Source: Fidelibacterota bacterium (GTDB taxonomy: Bacteria; Pseudomonadota; Alphaproteobacteria; Rhodospirillales; Rhodospirillaceae). Taken from it: a stretch of DNA of 64,000 nucleotides. The position numbers were made by a program, and so were the translations under genes. Shown in pieces: positions 42,245 to 51,798 of the stretch; position 1 is the stretch's first letter, and the number at the start of each line of letters is the position of its first letter. The stretch covers positions 16,427 through 80,426 of the forward strand of contig CANJRA010000012.1 in assembly GCA_947476625.1 (NCBI GenBank), in the 5' to 3' direction. The notes under the pieces are model-generated. The model saw nothing but the letters and a program-made list of their open reading frames with translations, ran no database searches and was not told the DNA's origin.

Positions 42245-43951
42245 ATGAACACACACCAAACAAAGCCAAAATACCCGCGCATAGCGATCGCCCTCGTCGG
42301 CGGCGTAGCGGGGGTTCTCGCGCTGAGCCTCGCGTTTAATATTCATCGTTTGGTATCGCCGAAAGACTCGCCGGTACATCAAGCAGAGACGGCGCTTAAA
42401 GAAGCGCCGGCAAGCGAGGCATCCCTAAGCGCGCCGATTAAGGCCGAAGTGGATAAAGCGCCGCAGGAGTCCCGCACCGCACTGAACACTGTGTACGAGG
42501 CTTTCTCATTTGCCCCACTGTGGACGTCGAGCAAGAATCAAAGCCGCTTACAATCCCTGACAAAGTCGATGTATGAAGCGCGCGATCAGGGCATCGAACG
42601 CGAGAACCTCGTCCGCCTTGTCGCGAAAGTGAAGACGAAGCTTTCGCCGGATGAAGCCGCACAAACCGATGTCGCGTTAACGCGGGAAGCGTTGAGCTTG
42701 GCAAACGCCTTGCGGTTGGGTGCGGTATCGACGGCGGAGTTAGGAACAAGCTGGGTGATGCCTGCCGAAACGTTTGATGCAGCGCCGGTATTGATCGACG
42801 GATTGAAGCGCGGCGACATTCAGGGCATTTTCGCGAAACTCCCGCCAGCCGATGAGCAATACAAGGGCTTGGTCACGGCTTTGCAGATTTATCGCGATAT
42901 GGCCACTCAGGGCGGTTGGCCCACGCTGCCGGCGGGCGAAGAGTTGCGCCTAGATACGCAAGATGCACGGATTGCCATCATCAACGCGCGCCTCAAAGCA
43001 GAAGGCTATTTGGATGCGCGTGAAACGCCGGATGCCGCGCGCCTTGCGGAAGCCGTTATGACTTTCCAAAAACGGAACGGACTTGAGCCCGACGGCCGTC
43101 TCGGCAAGGAGACGCTGGCGACCCTCAATATCTCCGCCGACGACCGCGTGGCCCAGATCGCCGCCAACCTGGAACGCCGCCGTCATACCGTGCGCGATCT
43201 CGGCGACGATCATATTGCCGTGAATTCGGCTTCGACGATGTTGACGCTCTATCGCAACGCTAAGCCGGAACTGACGCTAAAAGTGGTCTCCGGCAAGCCG
43301 GTCCACGCCACGCCCATTCTGTCGGCCAAAATCACCGCAGTGACGTTGAACCCGCGCTGGGAAATTCCGCCGTCGATTGCCGGCAAAGAAATCCTGCTGA
43401 AACTTAAGGCCAATCCGAATTATTTTGCCGACAACAACATGGTCGTTGTGGACGGGCCCGAGGCCGATCCGCATGGGCAGTCTATCGATTGGTCGCAGTA
43501 TTCCGCCAAGAGCCTTCCTGTACGTTTCCGCCAACGCGCGGGTGATGACAACGCGCTCGGTTATATAAAATTCCAAATGACCAACCCGCAGAATATTTAT
43601 CTGCACGATACCCCCTCACGCAAAGCCTTCGCTAAATACGAGCGTCACTTAAGTCATGGCTGCATCCGTGTCGATCAACCCGCGACCTTGGCGCAGCAAG
43701 TTCTTGCGGACACCACCGGCTGGGATGCCAGCGAGGTCGAGAAAGAAATCGCCACCAACGGTACGCGCTCGATTGTTCTGAAAAAGCCGCTGCCGGTTTA
43801 CATCTTCTATTGGACGGCTTTGGTCGAGAAAGACGGCGTGTATTTTCCGCAGGATGTATACAGCCGCGATAAAGCGCTGGCAGCGGCGCTCGGCATCAAG
43901 CCCGCGTTAGAAGAAAAACAGCACCCGGATCGTCTCGTCGCGCTCGATTAG
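42245..43951 (+). CDS. L,D-transpeptidase (YcbB/LdtD type)
   Basis: 568 aa from MNTHQTKPKYPRIAIA at 42245; upstream in-frame ATGs at 42197 and 42221 are less likely. One N-terminal membrane helix or uncleaved signal, a scaffold domain, a peptidoglycan-binding motif (MTFQKRNGLEPDGRLGKETL), then the YkuD catalytic domain with HLSHGCIRVDQP, nucleophile Cys473. It makes 3-3 peptidoglycan cross-links in the periplasm. The DUF882 peptidase remnant follows, the usual ycbB-ycbK neighbour pair. Confidence 0.92.
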   Translation: MNTHQTKPKYPRIAIALVGGVAGVLALSLAFNIHRLVSPKDSPVHQAETALKEAPASEASLSAPIKAEVDKAPQESRTALNTVYEAFSFAPLWTSSKNQSRLQSLTKSMYEARDQGIERENLVRLVAKVKTKLSPDEAAQTDVALTREALSLANALRLGAVSTAELGTSWVMPAETFDAAPVLIDGLKRGDIQGIFAKLPPADEQYKGLVTALQIYRDMATQGGWPTLPAGEELRLDTQDARIAIINARLKAEGYLDARETPDAARLAEAVMTFQKRNGLEPDGRLGKETLATLNISADDRVAQIAANLERRRHTVRDLGDDHIAVNSASTMLTLYRNAKPELTLKVVSGKPVHATPILSAKITAVTLNPRWEIPPSIAGKEILLKLKANPNYFADNNMVVVDGPEADPHGQSIDWSQYSAKSLPVRFRQRAGDDNALGYIKFQMTNPQNIYLHDTPSRKAFAKYERHLSHGCIRVDQPATLAQQVLADTTGWDASEVEKEIATNGTRSIVLKKPLPVYIFYWTALVEKDGVYFPQDVYSRDKALAAALGIKPALEEKQHPDRLVALD

Positions 43952-44074
43952 CTCGCACTTCAAGTTGCAGAGGGTTTAAGTGCGCCCTTTTACCGCGACA
44001 TGACAGGATATTTTTGACGCAAGGGAACAAGTTTTCTTGAAGGGTTCCAGTTCGGGCTGTTAAACAGTCTGGGC

Positions 44075-44634
44075 ATGGGGACTTCAGATCATTTATCACA
44101 GCCGTTGGCGCTTTCGCGTCGCCGTATCATTGGCGTAGGCGCAGCAGCCCTCGGCATGATGGCACTACGTCCGGCCGAAGCGGCCATACAGCGCCCTCGT
44201 TTTCTCTCTCTTCAAAATCTGCACACCGGGGAACGGGTCAAATCCGAATACTGGGCGGAAGGCGGTTACATCCCGCAGTCGCTGAGTTCAATCGCCCAGG
44301 TGTTGCGTGACCATCGCAACGATGCAGTTCATGCCATCGACACCAAGTGCTGGATCTGTTGAACCGCCTGCAATCCACCCTGGGCGTTACCGGACCGTTA
44401 CACGTTATTTCCGGTTATCGTTCACCGGAGAGCAATGCAAAGATGGCGGCGGCAAGCAACGGTGTCGCCGCACACAGCCTCCACATGGAGGGTAAAGCCA
44501 TCGATATCCGCATACCGGGCGTGGACCTGAAACACCTGCAGACGGTCGCTAAGTCCTTGGAAGCCGGGGGCGTGGGCTATTATGCCCAATCCAATTTCGT
44601 CCACATGGACGTCGGCCGCGTCAGATATTGGTAA
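44075..44634 (+). pseudogene. DUF882/YcbK-like M15 peptidase, split by a frameshift
   Basis: The first frame (44075-44362) has a Tat-like start SRRRIIGVGAAALGMMALRP and the family LHTGERVKSEYWAEGGY, reaching LRDHRNDAVHAIDTK. It then stops after four shifted codons. The frame from 44347 continues exactly where the family should: LDLLNRLQSTLGVTG, ISGYRSPESN, HSLHMEGKAIDIR and NFVHMDVGRVRYW, with all metal-binding His and Asp. One base appears missing near 44347. No slippery heptamer is present, so this is a mutation or a sequencing error. Intact, it would be a roughly 186-aa exported cell-wall peptidase. Confidence 0.85.
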
Positions 44635-44640
44635 GGCTGG

Positions 44641-44665
44641 CCGGGTCAAAAGACCGGGTATTTTT
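44641..44665 (+). terminator. Weak terminator after the DUF882 gene
   Basis: CCGGGTC / GACCGGG with one internal mismatch and an AAAA loop, followed by TATTTTT, 6 bases after the stop. Confidence 0.4.
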
Positions 44666-44752
44666 CAAGCTTATTCAGGGTCATAAGGCTGGTGTTTTCA
44701 GCCGGGCATAAGGGTATGCTGGTCGCCAGATGTCGGCAGACGGGCAGTTCCT

Positions 44753-45793
44753 ATGACTTTTTATGCACCGAGCATGTTGTGGCTACTATTGGCGCTACCT
44801 TTGGCGGTGGTGACTTATATCGTCCTGTTGCGCCGGCGGACAAAAACCGCCGTGCGTTTTGCCGATTTTGAATTGGTGAAAAGCGCGATGGGTCCGGGCC
44901 AGCGCATTCGCCGCCATGTGCCGCCGGCACTGTTCCTTGTCGCTATCGCGTTTCTGATTTTCTCGCTGGCCCGTCCCTCGTCCCTCCTTATCCTGCCGTC
45001 ACAGCGCGAGACCATCATCCTTGCCATGGATGTTTCGGGCAGCATGCGCGCGAACGACGTCGACCCTATACGCATGACCGCAGCGCAGGCTGCAGCGCGG
45101 GAATTTGTGAAAGACCAGCCGAGTTCCGCCCGCATCGGCTTGGTGGCTTTCTCTTCAAATGCCATGACCGTTCAGCAACCGACTTTCAATCACGACGATG
45201 TCATTGCCGCGATCGATAGCCTGAAGCCCCAACGCTTCACGGCTGTGGGAAGCGCCATTCTGGTTGCGCTCGGTAATATTTTTCCCGGCGCGAGTTTTGA
45301 CCAAGACATCAAGGGCTCTCCGGCGGGCCCCAAAGGCATGCCGCTCGGAGAAGCCTTGCAGCCCGAGCAGGCTCAGCCCATGCCGGTAGCGCCGGGGTCT
45401 TATACGTCGGCTGTTGTTGTCCTGCTGTCGGACGGACAAACCAATGTCGGGACTGATCCGGTAGATGCGGCCCACGCCGCGGCAGATCGCGGCGTACGGG
45501 TTTTCACCGTTGGCTTCGGATCGGACCAAGGCGGCGTCGTCGATTTCGAGGGCCGGTCGGTTTATGTCAAACTCGACGAAGCGACCTTAAAGAAAGTCGC
45601 CGAGATCACCCACGCGTCTTATTTCCGCGCAGGCACCGAAGCCGAGCTGAACCAAATTTATAAATCTCTGACGACGACGTTCGTCATGGAAAAGCAGCTG
45701 ACCGAGATTACAGCAGGCTTTGCAGGTGCAGGTGCTTTCATGGCAATCCTGGCCGCCATACTGTCTTTCCTGTGGATTGGCCGTTTCACGTAA
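44753..45793 (+). CDS. Membrane-anchored VWA-domain protein (BatA-like)
   Basis: 346 aa. Membrane helices lie at about residues 7-26 and 58-75 and near the C-terminus (about 318-340). The MIDAS motif is LAMDVSGSM (91-99), with the later Thr in FTAVGSAI and Asp in LLSDGQTNVGTDP completing metal binding. The arrangement matches BatA/YfbK-type proteins. The usual MoxR ATPase and BatB/D partners are absent, so it is an orphan here; it may act in envelope stress or assembly. Confidence 0.82.
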   Translation: MTFYAPSMLWLLLALPLAVVTYIVLLRRRTKTAVRFADFELVKSAMGPGQRIRRHVPPALFLVAIAFLIFSLARPSSLLILPSQRETIILAMDVSGSMRANDVDPIRMTAAQAAAREFVKDQPSSARIGLVAFSSNAMTVQQPTFNHDDVIAAIDSLKPQRFTAVGSAILVALGNIFPGASFDQDIKGSPAGPKGMPLGEALQPEQAQPMPVAPGSYTSAVVVLLSDGQTNVGTDPVDAAHAAADRGVRVFTVGFGSDQGGVVDFEGRSVYVKLDEATLKKVAEITHASYFRAGTEAELNQIYKSLTTTFVMEKQLTEITAGFAGAGAFMAILAAILSFLWIGRFT

Positions 45794-45803
45794 GCCAATC
45801 CGG

Positions 45804-46796
45804 CTATTCCCTGAGGCTTTTACCGATCTCGGCGAGAAGCTCATAAGACCGCAACCGCGCCTTATGCTCGTAGATGGACGTGACCACCATCAATTCATCG
45901 ACGCCCGTGCGGTCGATAAAAGATTTCAGCCCCTCGCGGACAGTGTCGGGCGAACCCATGATGGCATACGTCAACATGCGCCCGGCCTGAGCTTGCTCGG
46001 CGGGAGTCCAGTAAGCCGCGATATCGTCGATCGGCGGCGGTAGCTGCAGCCGCGTGCCGCGCACGAGATTGGCGAAGGTTTGCTGCACCGACGTAAACAA
46101 ATAGCGGGCCTCGGCATCGGTATCGGCCACCACGATATTTACGCCCGCCATTGCATAGGGTGCTTGAAGCTGGCGCGACGGCTTGAAACCGGCGCGGTAG
46201 GCCTGCAAAGCTTGAAGCAATGAGTCCGGCGCAAAGTGCGATGCGAAGGCATAGGGTAAGCCCAGCATGGCGCCCAGCTGTGCGCCAAAGGTACTGGAGC
46301 CCAGAATCCACAGAGGCACTTCGCTGCCTGTACCCGGCACCGCTTGAACGAATTGACCCGCTTGCAGCGGACCCAACAGCGCCTGTAATTCGAGAACGTC
46401 TTGCGGGAAAGTGTCGGCGGCGTTGGGATCGCGCCGCAGGGCGCGCAGCGTTCTCTGGTCGGTGCCGGGTGCGCGCCCCAGGCCGAGATCGATACGGCCG
46501 GGATAAAGTGCGTCCAAGGTGCCGAACTGCTCGGCGATGACCAACGGCGAATGGTTGGGCAGCATGATGCCGCCCGCGCCTACGCGTATGGTCTTCGTGC
46601 CGCCCGCGACATAACCGATAGCGACCGAGGTCGCGGCGCTGGCGATGCCCACCATGTTGTGATGTTCGGCCAGCCAATAACGTGTGTAACCCCAACGCTC
46701 GGCATGTTGAGCGAGATCAAGGGTATTGCGCAGCGCATCGGACGGCGTGGAACCCAGTGAAACCTGGGCAAGGTCGAGGATGGAAAGCTGTGTCAT
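45804..46796 (-). CDS. LLM-class flavin-dependent oxidoreductase
   Basis: 330 aa bacterial-luciferase-like TIM barrel. Signatures: [56 protein letters not shown] and [15 protein letters not shown]. This is the common MsnO8/YhbW-like group, usually FMNH2-dependent and of unknown substrate. It converges with the VWA gene 10 bases away. A 16-bp interrupted palindrome lies just upstream of its start. Confidence 0.9.
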   Translation of the reverse strand: MTQLSILDLAQVSLGSTPSDALRNTLDLAQHAERWGYTRYWLAEHHNMVGIASAATSVAIGYVAGGTKTIRVGAGGIMLPNHSPLVIAEQFGTLDALYPGRIDLGLGRAPGTDQRTLRALRRDPNAADTFPQDVLELQALLGPLQAGQFVQAVPGTGSEVPLWILGSSTFGAQLGAMLGLPYAFASHFAPDSLLQALQAYRAGFKPSRQLQAPYAMAGVNIVVADTDAEARYLFTSVQQTFANLVRGTRLQLPPPIDDIAAYWTPAEQAQAGRMLTYAIMGSPDTVREGLKSFIDRTGVDELMVVTSIYEHKARLRSYELLAEIGKSLRE

Positions 46797-46814
46797 GGGC
46801 AGAGTGTGACAGCA

Positions 46815-46830
46815 TTGCCTGCCCAGGCAA
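46815..46830. promoter_or_regulatory. Interrupted palindrome upstream of the LLM gene
   Basis: TTGCCTG-CC-CAGGCAA, 18 bases before the LLM start codon and between it and the ureG stop. Size and position fit an operator for a dimeric repressor, or a small hairpin. Confidence 0.35.
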
Positions 46831-46850
46831 GGCGGTTCTAGGCCCCACTT

Positions 46851-47483
46851 TTACGCGACGTTTTTACGCGAAAGCCCGCCGGCTTTCTCGATAAAGGCGG
46901 CGATGACGTCGACCCCTTCGCGCTTGCGCATATTAGTAAAAACGTAAGGCTTGGTGCCGCGCATGCGCTTGGTATCGGTATCCATGACTTCGAGCGAAGC
47001 ACCGACATGGGGCGCCAGATCGATCTTGTTGATCACCAGCAAGTCGGATCGTGTGATGCCGGGGCCGCCTTTGCGGGGGATTTTCTCGCCGCCGGACACA
47101 TCGATGACGTAGATGGTGATGTCGGCCAGTTCGGGGCTGAACGTAGCCGCGAGATTATCGCCGCCGGATTCAATGAGGATGATGTCGAGCTTCGGAAACT
47201 TGCGGCGCATTTGGGATACCGCCGCGAGATTGATGGAAGCATCCTCGCGAATAGCAGTGTGCGGACAGCCGCCGGTTTCAACACCCAGAATGCGTTCTTC
47301 CGGCAACGCACCGGCACGCGTGAGGATGAGCGCGTCTTCCTTGGTGTAGATGTCGTTGGTGATGGCGCAGATGTCGTACTGCGAGCGGAAAATATTGCAC
47401 AGCACTTCCATCAGGGCGGTTTTTCCTGAACCGACCGGGCCGCCAATGCCAACGCGCAACGGGCCGTGAGATGTATCACTCAT
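46851..47483 (-). CDS. ureG: Urease accessory GTPase UreG
   Basis: 210 aa SIMIBI GTPase that powers nickel insertion into urease. P-loop GGPVGSGKT (14-22), nickel/dimer motif [17 protein letters not shown] (Cys-Pro-His), metal-site [15 protein letters not shown], and [17 protein letters not shown] for guanine recognition. It appears intact. The start overlaps the ureF stop by 4 bases. Confidence 0.96.
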   Translation of the reverse strand: MSDTSHGPLRVGIGGPVGSGKTALMEVLCNIFRSQYDICAITNDIYTKEDALILTRAGALPEERILGVETGGCPHTAIREDASINLAAVSQMRRKFPKLDIILIESGGDNLAATFSPELADITIYVIDVSGGEKIPRKGGPGITRSDLLVINKIDLAPHVGASLEVMDTDTKRMRGTKPYVFTNMRKREGVDVIAAFIEKAGGLSRKNVA

Positions 47484-48160
47484 GAGCGGAACAACCTCGT
47501 GTATTGGGTTTCGTGTTTCATGGACGCCATGTCCATCATGAAGGCAGCGCTGCCCAGATCATCAAGGCCGGTAGAGAGCGCGATACCGGCGGTTTCCGTG
47601 ACGACCGATTCGAGCCGCGCCATGACGATTTGGCCGGACGTATGACCGAGCGGAATAAGGCACACACCCGCCGAGACCAGATTGGCGGCAAAGGCATGCA
47701 GATAAGCCGCGAGCGCCGGCGGCAGGTCGATATCATGATCGGCAGCGGCAACGGCGACCGCAACGGGATAGGCCACGGTGGACTCATCATCTGCCAGAAG
47801 GTGCGTCAGCGCCGAACTTGTCCAAGCTGTGCGCGTGGTTTCAGCAAAGGCGCGCCCTTGCGAGCAGGTTTCCAAATGGCGCTCGGCGGAGGCTGCAAAA
47901 GCGGCCGCAAGTTCGGAAATCTCCGTCAGAGCGCTCATATCTTTCGCTGCCGCCGCGCGGTACGCCTCGGCAAATAGAATTGCATCATTGCGGCCACTGC
48001 CGTGCGTGAGGATATGCGTCACCCAAGCAACGAGGCTGTCCGCATTCTTGATGTCGCCGATTTCCACCAACCATTCGATACCGTGCGAATAGCTGAAGGC
48101 CCCCACCGGATAGGACGGTGAGAGCCACGCCATGAGGCGGTAAAGACCGCGCTCGTTCAT
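47480..48160 (-). CDS. ureF: Urease accessory protein UreF
   Basis: 226 aa all-helical protein that bridges UreG and the urease-UreD complex. Family features are [24 protein letters not shown] (as consecutive parts) and the C-terminal [22 protein letters not shown] end, here [18 protein letters not shown]. It overlaps both ureE and ureG by 4 bases, implying tight coupling. It looks intact. Confidence 0.94.
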   Translation of the reverse strand: MNERGLYRLMAWLSPSYPVGAFSYSHGIEWLVEIGDIKNADSLVAWVTHILTHGSGRNDAILFAEAYRAAAAKDMSALTEISELAAAFAASAERHLETCSQGRAFAETTRTAWTSSALTHLLADDESTVAYPVAVAVAAADHDIDLPPALAAYLHAFAANLVSAGVCLIPLGHTSGQIVMARLESVVTETAGIALSTGLDDLGSAAFMMDMASMKHETQYTRLFRS

Positions 48161-48804
48161 GCCGGCGGTTTCCAGGCGTGGACCTGTTCTTGCACATGAT
48201 CGTGATCATGGCCGTGATCGTGCGAACAGCCCGGCCCGTGCACATGAGCTTGCTCTTGTTTGCCGTGATCATGTCCATGGTCGTGCGAACAACCGGGGCC
48301 ATGTACGTGCTCTTGTTCATGCCCGTGGTCGTGATCGTCATGGGCATGGTCGTGACCGTGCCCATGCGTCGCGGCTTCCGAATAGGCGCCGCCTTCGGGA
48401 TCGAACGGCGCTTGGATTTCGCGGACGTTGGCGCCCAGACCCACGGCCATCTCGCCGATGACATGATCGCTGCGGATGCGCAGCACATTGTCGGCGATCT
48501 CGGTGGGTAAGTGGCGATTGCCTAAGTGCCAGGCCAAGCGCGCAAGATGCAAAGGATCGGCGCAGGAGATTTCCATGAGGGCTTCGTTAGCGGCCATAAC
48601 GGTCACGAGTTTACCGTTAGAGAGCATAAGGCCGTCGCCGTCGCGAAGGTCGGGCACGGCAGCCAAGTTCAACAGAAACTCCGCGCCGCCCTCGGTGATC
48701 AGCGCGATGCGGCGGCGGTGGCGATAGTCATAGTCCAGAACGACGCGGTCATCGCCGTCGCCGTCCCACTGGTTTTTCTTTTCGATGCGCGTGACACGTA
48801 GCAT
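48157..48804 (-). CDS. ureE: Urease accessory nickel metallochaperone UreE with His-rich tail
   Basis: 215 aa. Residues 1-145 form the UreE N-terminal and metal-binding domains ([28 protein letters not shown] in parts, with the conserved His). The C-terminal 65 or so residues are almost half histidine ([17 protein letters not shown]...), storing nickel. The tail contains a repeated [15 protein letters not shown] unit. Order ureC-E-F-G with 4-base overlaps is typical. Confidence 0.94.
   Translation of the reverse strand: MLRVTRIEKKNQWDGDGDDRVVLDYDYRHRRRIALITEGGAEFLLNLAAVPDLRDGDGLMLSNGKLVTVMAANEALMEISCADPLHLARLAWHLGNRHLPTEIADNVLRIRSDHVIGEMAVGLGANVREIQAPFDPEGGAYSEAATHGHGHDHAHDDHDHGHEQEHVHGPGCSHDHGHDHGKQEQAHVHGPGCSHDHGHDHDHVQEQVHAWKPPA
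48196..48320. repeat. Tandem repeat coding the UreE histidine tail
   Basis: Two copies of a roughly 60-base unit encoding [15 protein letters not shown] plus a short Gln/Glu-rich spacer, diverged mainly at third codon positions. Likely in-frame duplication expanding metal-binding capacity. Confidence 0.7.
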
Positions 48805-48813
48805 GAAGGCGTC

Positions 48814-49893
48814 CTAGTAGAGGAAATACCGTTGCGCCATCGGCAAGATTTTTGCCGGTTCGCAGGTCACGATATCGCCGTTGACGCGGACTTCATAGGT
48901 CTCGGGATCGACGTCGACCTTGGGGGCGAAGTTATTGTGAATCATGGAAGCTTTGTTGACGGTGCGGGTGCCGGACACGGGCACCAGCTCCTTAGCCACG
49001 TCCAGGCGGTCTTGCAGACCCGACTCTACGGCGGCCTTTGAGACGAAGGTGATGGACGAGGATGTGACCGCGCGGCCGTAAGCCCCGAACATAGGACGAT
49101 AATGCACCGGCTGCGGCGTGGGGATCGAAGCGTTCGGGTCGCCCATAGGCGCCGCCGCGATGGTACCGCCCAGAATGACAAGATCGGGCTTCACGCCAAA
49201 GAAGGCCGGGGACCACAGCACCAAATCGGCGCGCTTGCCCTTTTCGATGGAGCCGACGTGCTTCGATAGACCGTGGGTGAGTGCCGGATTAATCGTGTAC
49301 TTAGCGATATAGTGCTTCACGCGGAAATTATCGTTACCGCCCTTCTCTTCACTCAACGCGCCGCGCTGGCCTTTCATTTTATCGGCGGTTTGCCAGGTGC
49401 GGATCAGCACTTCGCCGACGCGGCCCATGGCCTGACTGTCGGAGGAGATGATCGAGAACGCGCCCATGTCGTGGAGGATGTCCTCGGCGGCAATGGTCTC
49501 GCGGCGGATACGGCTTTCGGCGAAGGCCACGTCCTCGGCAATCGACGGATCGAGGTGGTGGCACACCATGAGCATGTCGAGATGCTCATCTAGCGTGTTC
49601 ACGGTATATGGCCGCGTCGGATTGGTGGAGGACGGAATGACGTTCTGAAAGCCGACGACCTTGATGATGTCCTGGGCGTGACCGCCGCCCGCACCTTCGG
49701 TGTGATAGGCGTGGATGGTGCGGCCTTTGAAGGCGGCAATGGTGTCTTCGACGAAACCGCTTTCGTTCAGGGTGTCGCTGTGGAGCATGGCTTGCACGTC
49801 ATATTCATCAGCGACGGTCAGGCAGCAATCGATAGCGGCGGGCGTTGTGCCCCAATCCTCGTGTAGTTTCAGCGCGCAGGCCCCGCGCGCCAT
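48814..49893 (-). pseudogene. ureC: Urease alpha subunit UreC, N-terminally truncated
   Basis: 359 residues remain of a protein normally near 570. The sequence joins the family at [20 protein letters not shown], keeping the carbamylated Lys, the nickel-site His in [11 protein letters not shown] and [15 protein letters not shown], the active-site loop [20 protein letters not shown] and Asp in [12 protein letters not shown], to the normal end MAQRYFLY. The first 210 or so residues, including the HxH nickel ligands, are missing. Upstream the frame soon meets a stop in AT-rich sequence. ureA, ureB and ureD are also absent, so urease should be inactive unless encoded elsewhere. Confidence 0.88.
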
Positions 49894-50094
49894 TCCCTCG
49901 CGCGCCGTGGCCGGAGGGTTACAGTCTATTGCGGCAAAGAGAATTATCTATATTTTTTCAGTGACTTATAGTCATTTCGCCTTGTCCTTGACGGCTTCCG
50001 CTTTCGCCTAATTTCCCTTAACTTCAACCGGTTCGCCGGAAGGCCGATAAGCGGGCTTACGGCTGTATCAACCTCAAGCGGCTAGGGATCTGAA

Positions 50095-51063
50095 ATGAAG
50101 GCGATGGTTTGTGAAGGTCAGGGCACCCCTGAGACCCTGAAACTGACTGATTTGCCCGATCCTGTACCGGGGCACGATGAGGTTGCCATCGATGTGAAAG
50201 CCGCCGCCGTGAACTTCGGCGATACGCTGATGCTAGGCCGACCCCGGCCAGCCGATGAGAAGGTGATTCCCGGCTACGAATGCGCCGGCATTGTCAGCAA
50301 GATCGGTGCGGGCGTAACGGACTTCGCCGTCGGCGATCGCGTCATGGCTTTCATCTGGACCGGCGGCTATGCCGACAAAGCTGTCGCGAAAGCCGTTTTT
50401 ACTCACCGCTTGCCGCCCGATATGGATTTTGCGCCCGCCGCTGGTTTCATCGCGACCTATGGCACGGCCTATCACGCACTCAAGGATCGCGCGAACATTC
50501 AACCGGGCGAAACACTGTTGGTGCTGGGCGCCGCCGGCGGCGCCGGTCTCGCTGCGGTCGAAGTGGGGCGCGCTTTGGGCGCGCGGGTCATTGCCGCGGC
50601 CTCCACGCCTGAAAAGATCGCGCTGTGCAAAAGCTACGGCGCCGACGAGACCATCAATTATCTTACGCAAGATATGGTATCGGTCATTGCCGAGCTGACG
50701 GACAACAGAGGCGTCGATATTATCTATGATCCCGTGAACGGTCTGCTTGTCGAACAACTTTTGGAAAGAAGCACCGCGCCCGAATGTCGCTTGTTGGTGA
50801 TCGGCATGGCCGGCGGCGCATTTGTGCCCATTCCCACCAGCACGTTACTTTACCGCCAACTCACCGTTATCGGCCTGATCTACGGTGAAGCCATGCGGAG
50901 AAATCCTACCGCCGGCGGCATCAAGGCATTGCTGACGTGGCACACGCAAAAGCGCCTGCGTCCGCTGGTATCGGAGATCTATCCGCTGGCGCAAGCCGGC
51001 AAGGCCATGCAGCAACTAAAGTCGCGCGCGGCGAAAGGAAAAATCATTCTGTCGATGGCCTGA
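50095..51063 (+). CDS. Zinc-independent NADPH:quinone oxidoreductase (MDR family)
   Basis: 322 aa. GroES-like N-domain (VKAAAVNFGDTLMLGRPRP, PGYECAGIVSKIGAGVTDF) and Rossmann domain with LLVLGAAGGAGLAAVEVGRALGA. It lacks the Cys/His zinc ligands of alcohol dehydrogenases. The family reduces quinones or enoyl-thioesters with NADPH; the substrate here is open. It is transcribed away from the truncated ureC with a 201-base gap that includes an AT-rich stretch next to the ureC break. Confidence 0.9.
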   Translation: MKAMVCEGQGTPETLKLTDLPDPVPGHDEVAIDVKAAAVNFGDTLMLGRPRPADEKVIPGYECAGIVSKIGAGVTDFAVGDRVMAFIWTGGYADKAVAKAVFTHRLPPDMDFAPAAGFIATYGTAYHALKDRANIQPGETLLVLGAAGGAGLAAVEVGRALGARVIAAASTPEKIALCKSYGADETINYLTQDMVSVIAELTDNRGVDIIYDPVNGLLVEQLLERSTAPECRLLVIGMAGGAFVPIPTSTLLYRQLTVIGLIYGEAMRRNPTAGGIKALLTWHTQKRLRPLVSEIYPLAQAGKAMQQLKSRAAKGKIILSMA

Positions 51064-51075
51064 AGATTGCAAACG

Positions 51076-51798
51076 TTACGTTGCGAACCCATCCATGAAA
51101 CCCCTCATGTGCACCGCAACCTGATCTGGCGCGTAATGGTATTCTGCGCCGACAGGGCAAGCGCGGCGGGCCTGGCAATTATTTTTACGGCAATCTTGTC
51201 CGTCGGAGGATTCAAGATAATCGCGGCAATCTCCAGCATTGAAACTGCCGTTCGAAAAAGCCTTCACAGGGCAAGCCGACAGACACGGCTTGGTTGCGCA
51301 TACCGTACATGGATCGACATGGATCTCAGGCGGCGGTAACGCGATGCGCTCGCTTAACATCAATGCCCCGCGGTAGCTGTGCCAGAGACCCCATTTTGGA
51401 TGAATGAGCATCCCCAAAGGTGAGGCAAACAACGGCTCACACTTACGTCCCCAACGCAAAAACGAATGCCATGGGGGGGGGGGGCCGTTGAAGGGATAGA
51501 GCGCAACCGCGCCGACGCTCACACTCAGATCATCGATGATACGCCGCGACCAGCGGTCGAGAGGGTCGGCTTGTCCATCTTGTGCTTCGTGTGATGCGGC
51601 AAACGCGCGCCATCCATCGCTTCCCGTAAACCCGAGAAGGATCATTGTAGCCGTCGGCACGCCAGTGGCGACCGCCGGAACGTTGTCGGCAGGCTCCGGA
51701 TGGAAGGCCCCGCGCCAAGCGAGGCCCGTCTTTTCCACGGCGGCGCGGAGGTCGCCGAGAGTCATGAGCGGCCAAGCATTAGGCGTTGGCCCAGCCAT
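51076..51798 (-). CDS. Ferredoxin-like Fe-S protein, QueG/corrinoid-reductase-related C-terminal pattern
   Basis: 240 aa. The C-terminal third holds cysteine blocks DPCTVCATKPCLSACPVKAFS and CRDYLESSDGQDCRKNNCQARRACPVG (in parts), two [4Fe-4S]-type sites with the CP ends. The N-terminal part resembles 4Fe-4S proteins next to cobalamin-binding genes and weakly the N-part of QueG. The start overlaps the BtuF-like gene by 20 bases; a downstream ATG at 51765 is possible. A 12-base C run on its coding strand codes for GPPPP. The role is inferred only: electron transfer, possibly to a corrinoid. Confidence 0.65.
   Translation of the reverse strand: MAGPTPNAWPLMTLGDLRAAVEKTGLAWRGAFHPEPADNVPAVATGVPTATMILLGFTGSDGWRAFAASHEAQDGQADPLDRWSRRIIDDLSVSVGAVALYPFNGPPPPWHSFLRWGRKCEPLFASPLGMLIHPKWGLWHSYRGALMLSERIALPPPEIHVDPCTVCATKPCLSACPVKAFSNGSFNAGDCRDYLESSDGQDCRKNNCQARRACPVGAEYHYAPDQVAVHMRGFMDGFAT
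51473..51484. repeat. 12-base G/C homopolymer inside a gene
   Basis: Twelve G on the plus strand (C on the coding minus strand) in the Fe-S protein gene, around codons for GPPPPW. The current length keeps the frame open. Tracts this long are prone to slippage and to sequencing error. Confidence 0.9.

Noticed and set aside
44340..44352. Programmed -1 frameshift in the DUF882 gene
   Set aside because: No X-XXY-YYZ slippery heptamer or following pseudoknot-like repeat; the sequence at the shift is ACCAAGTGCTGG.
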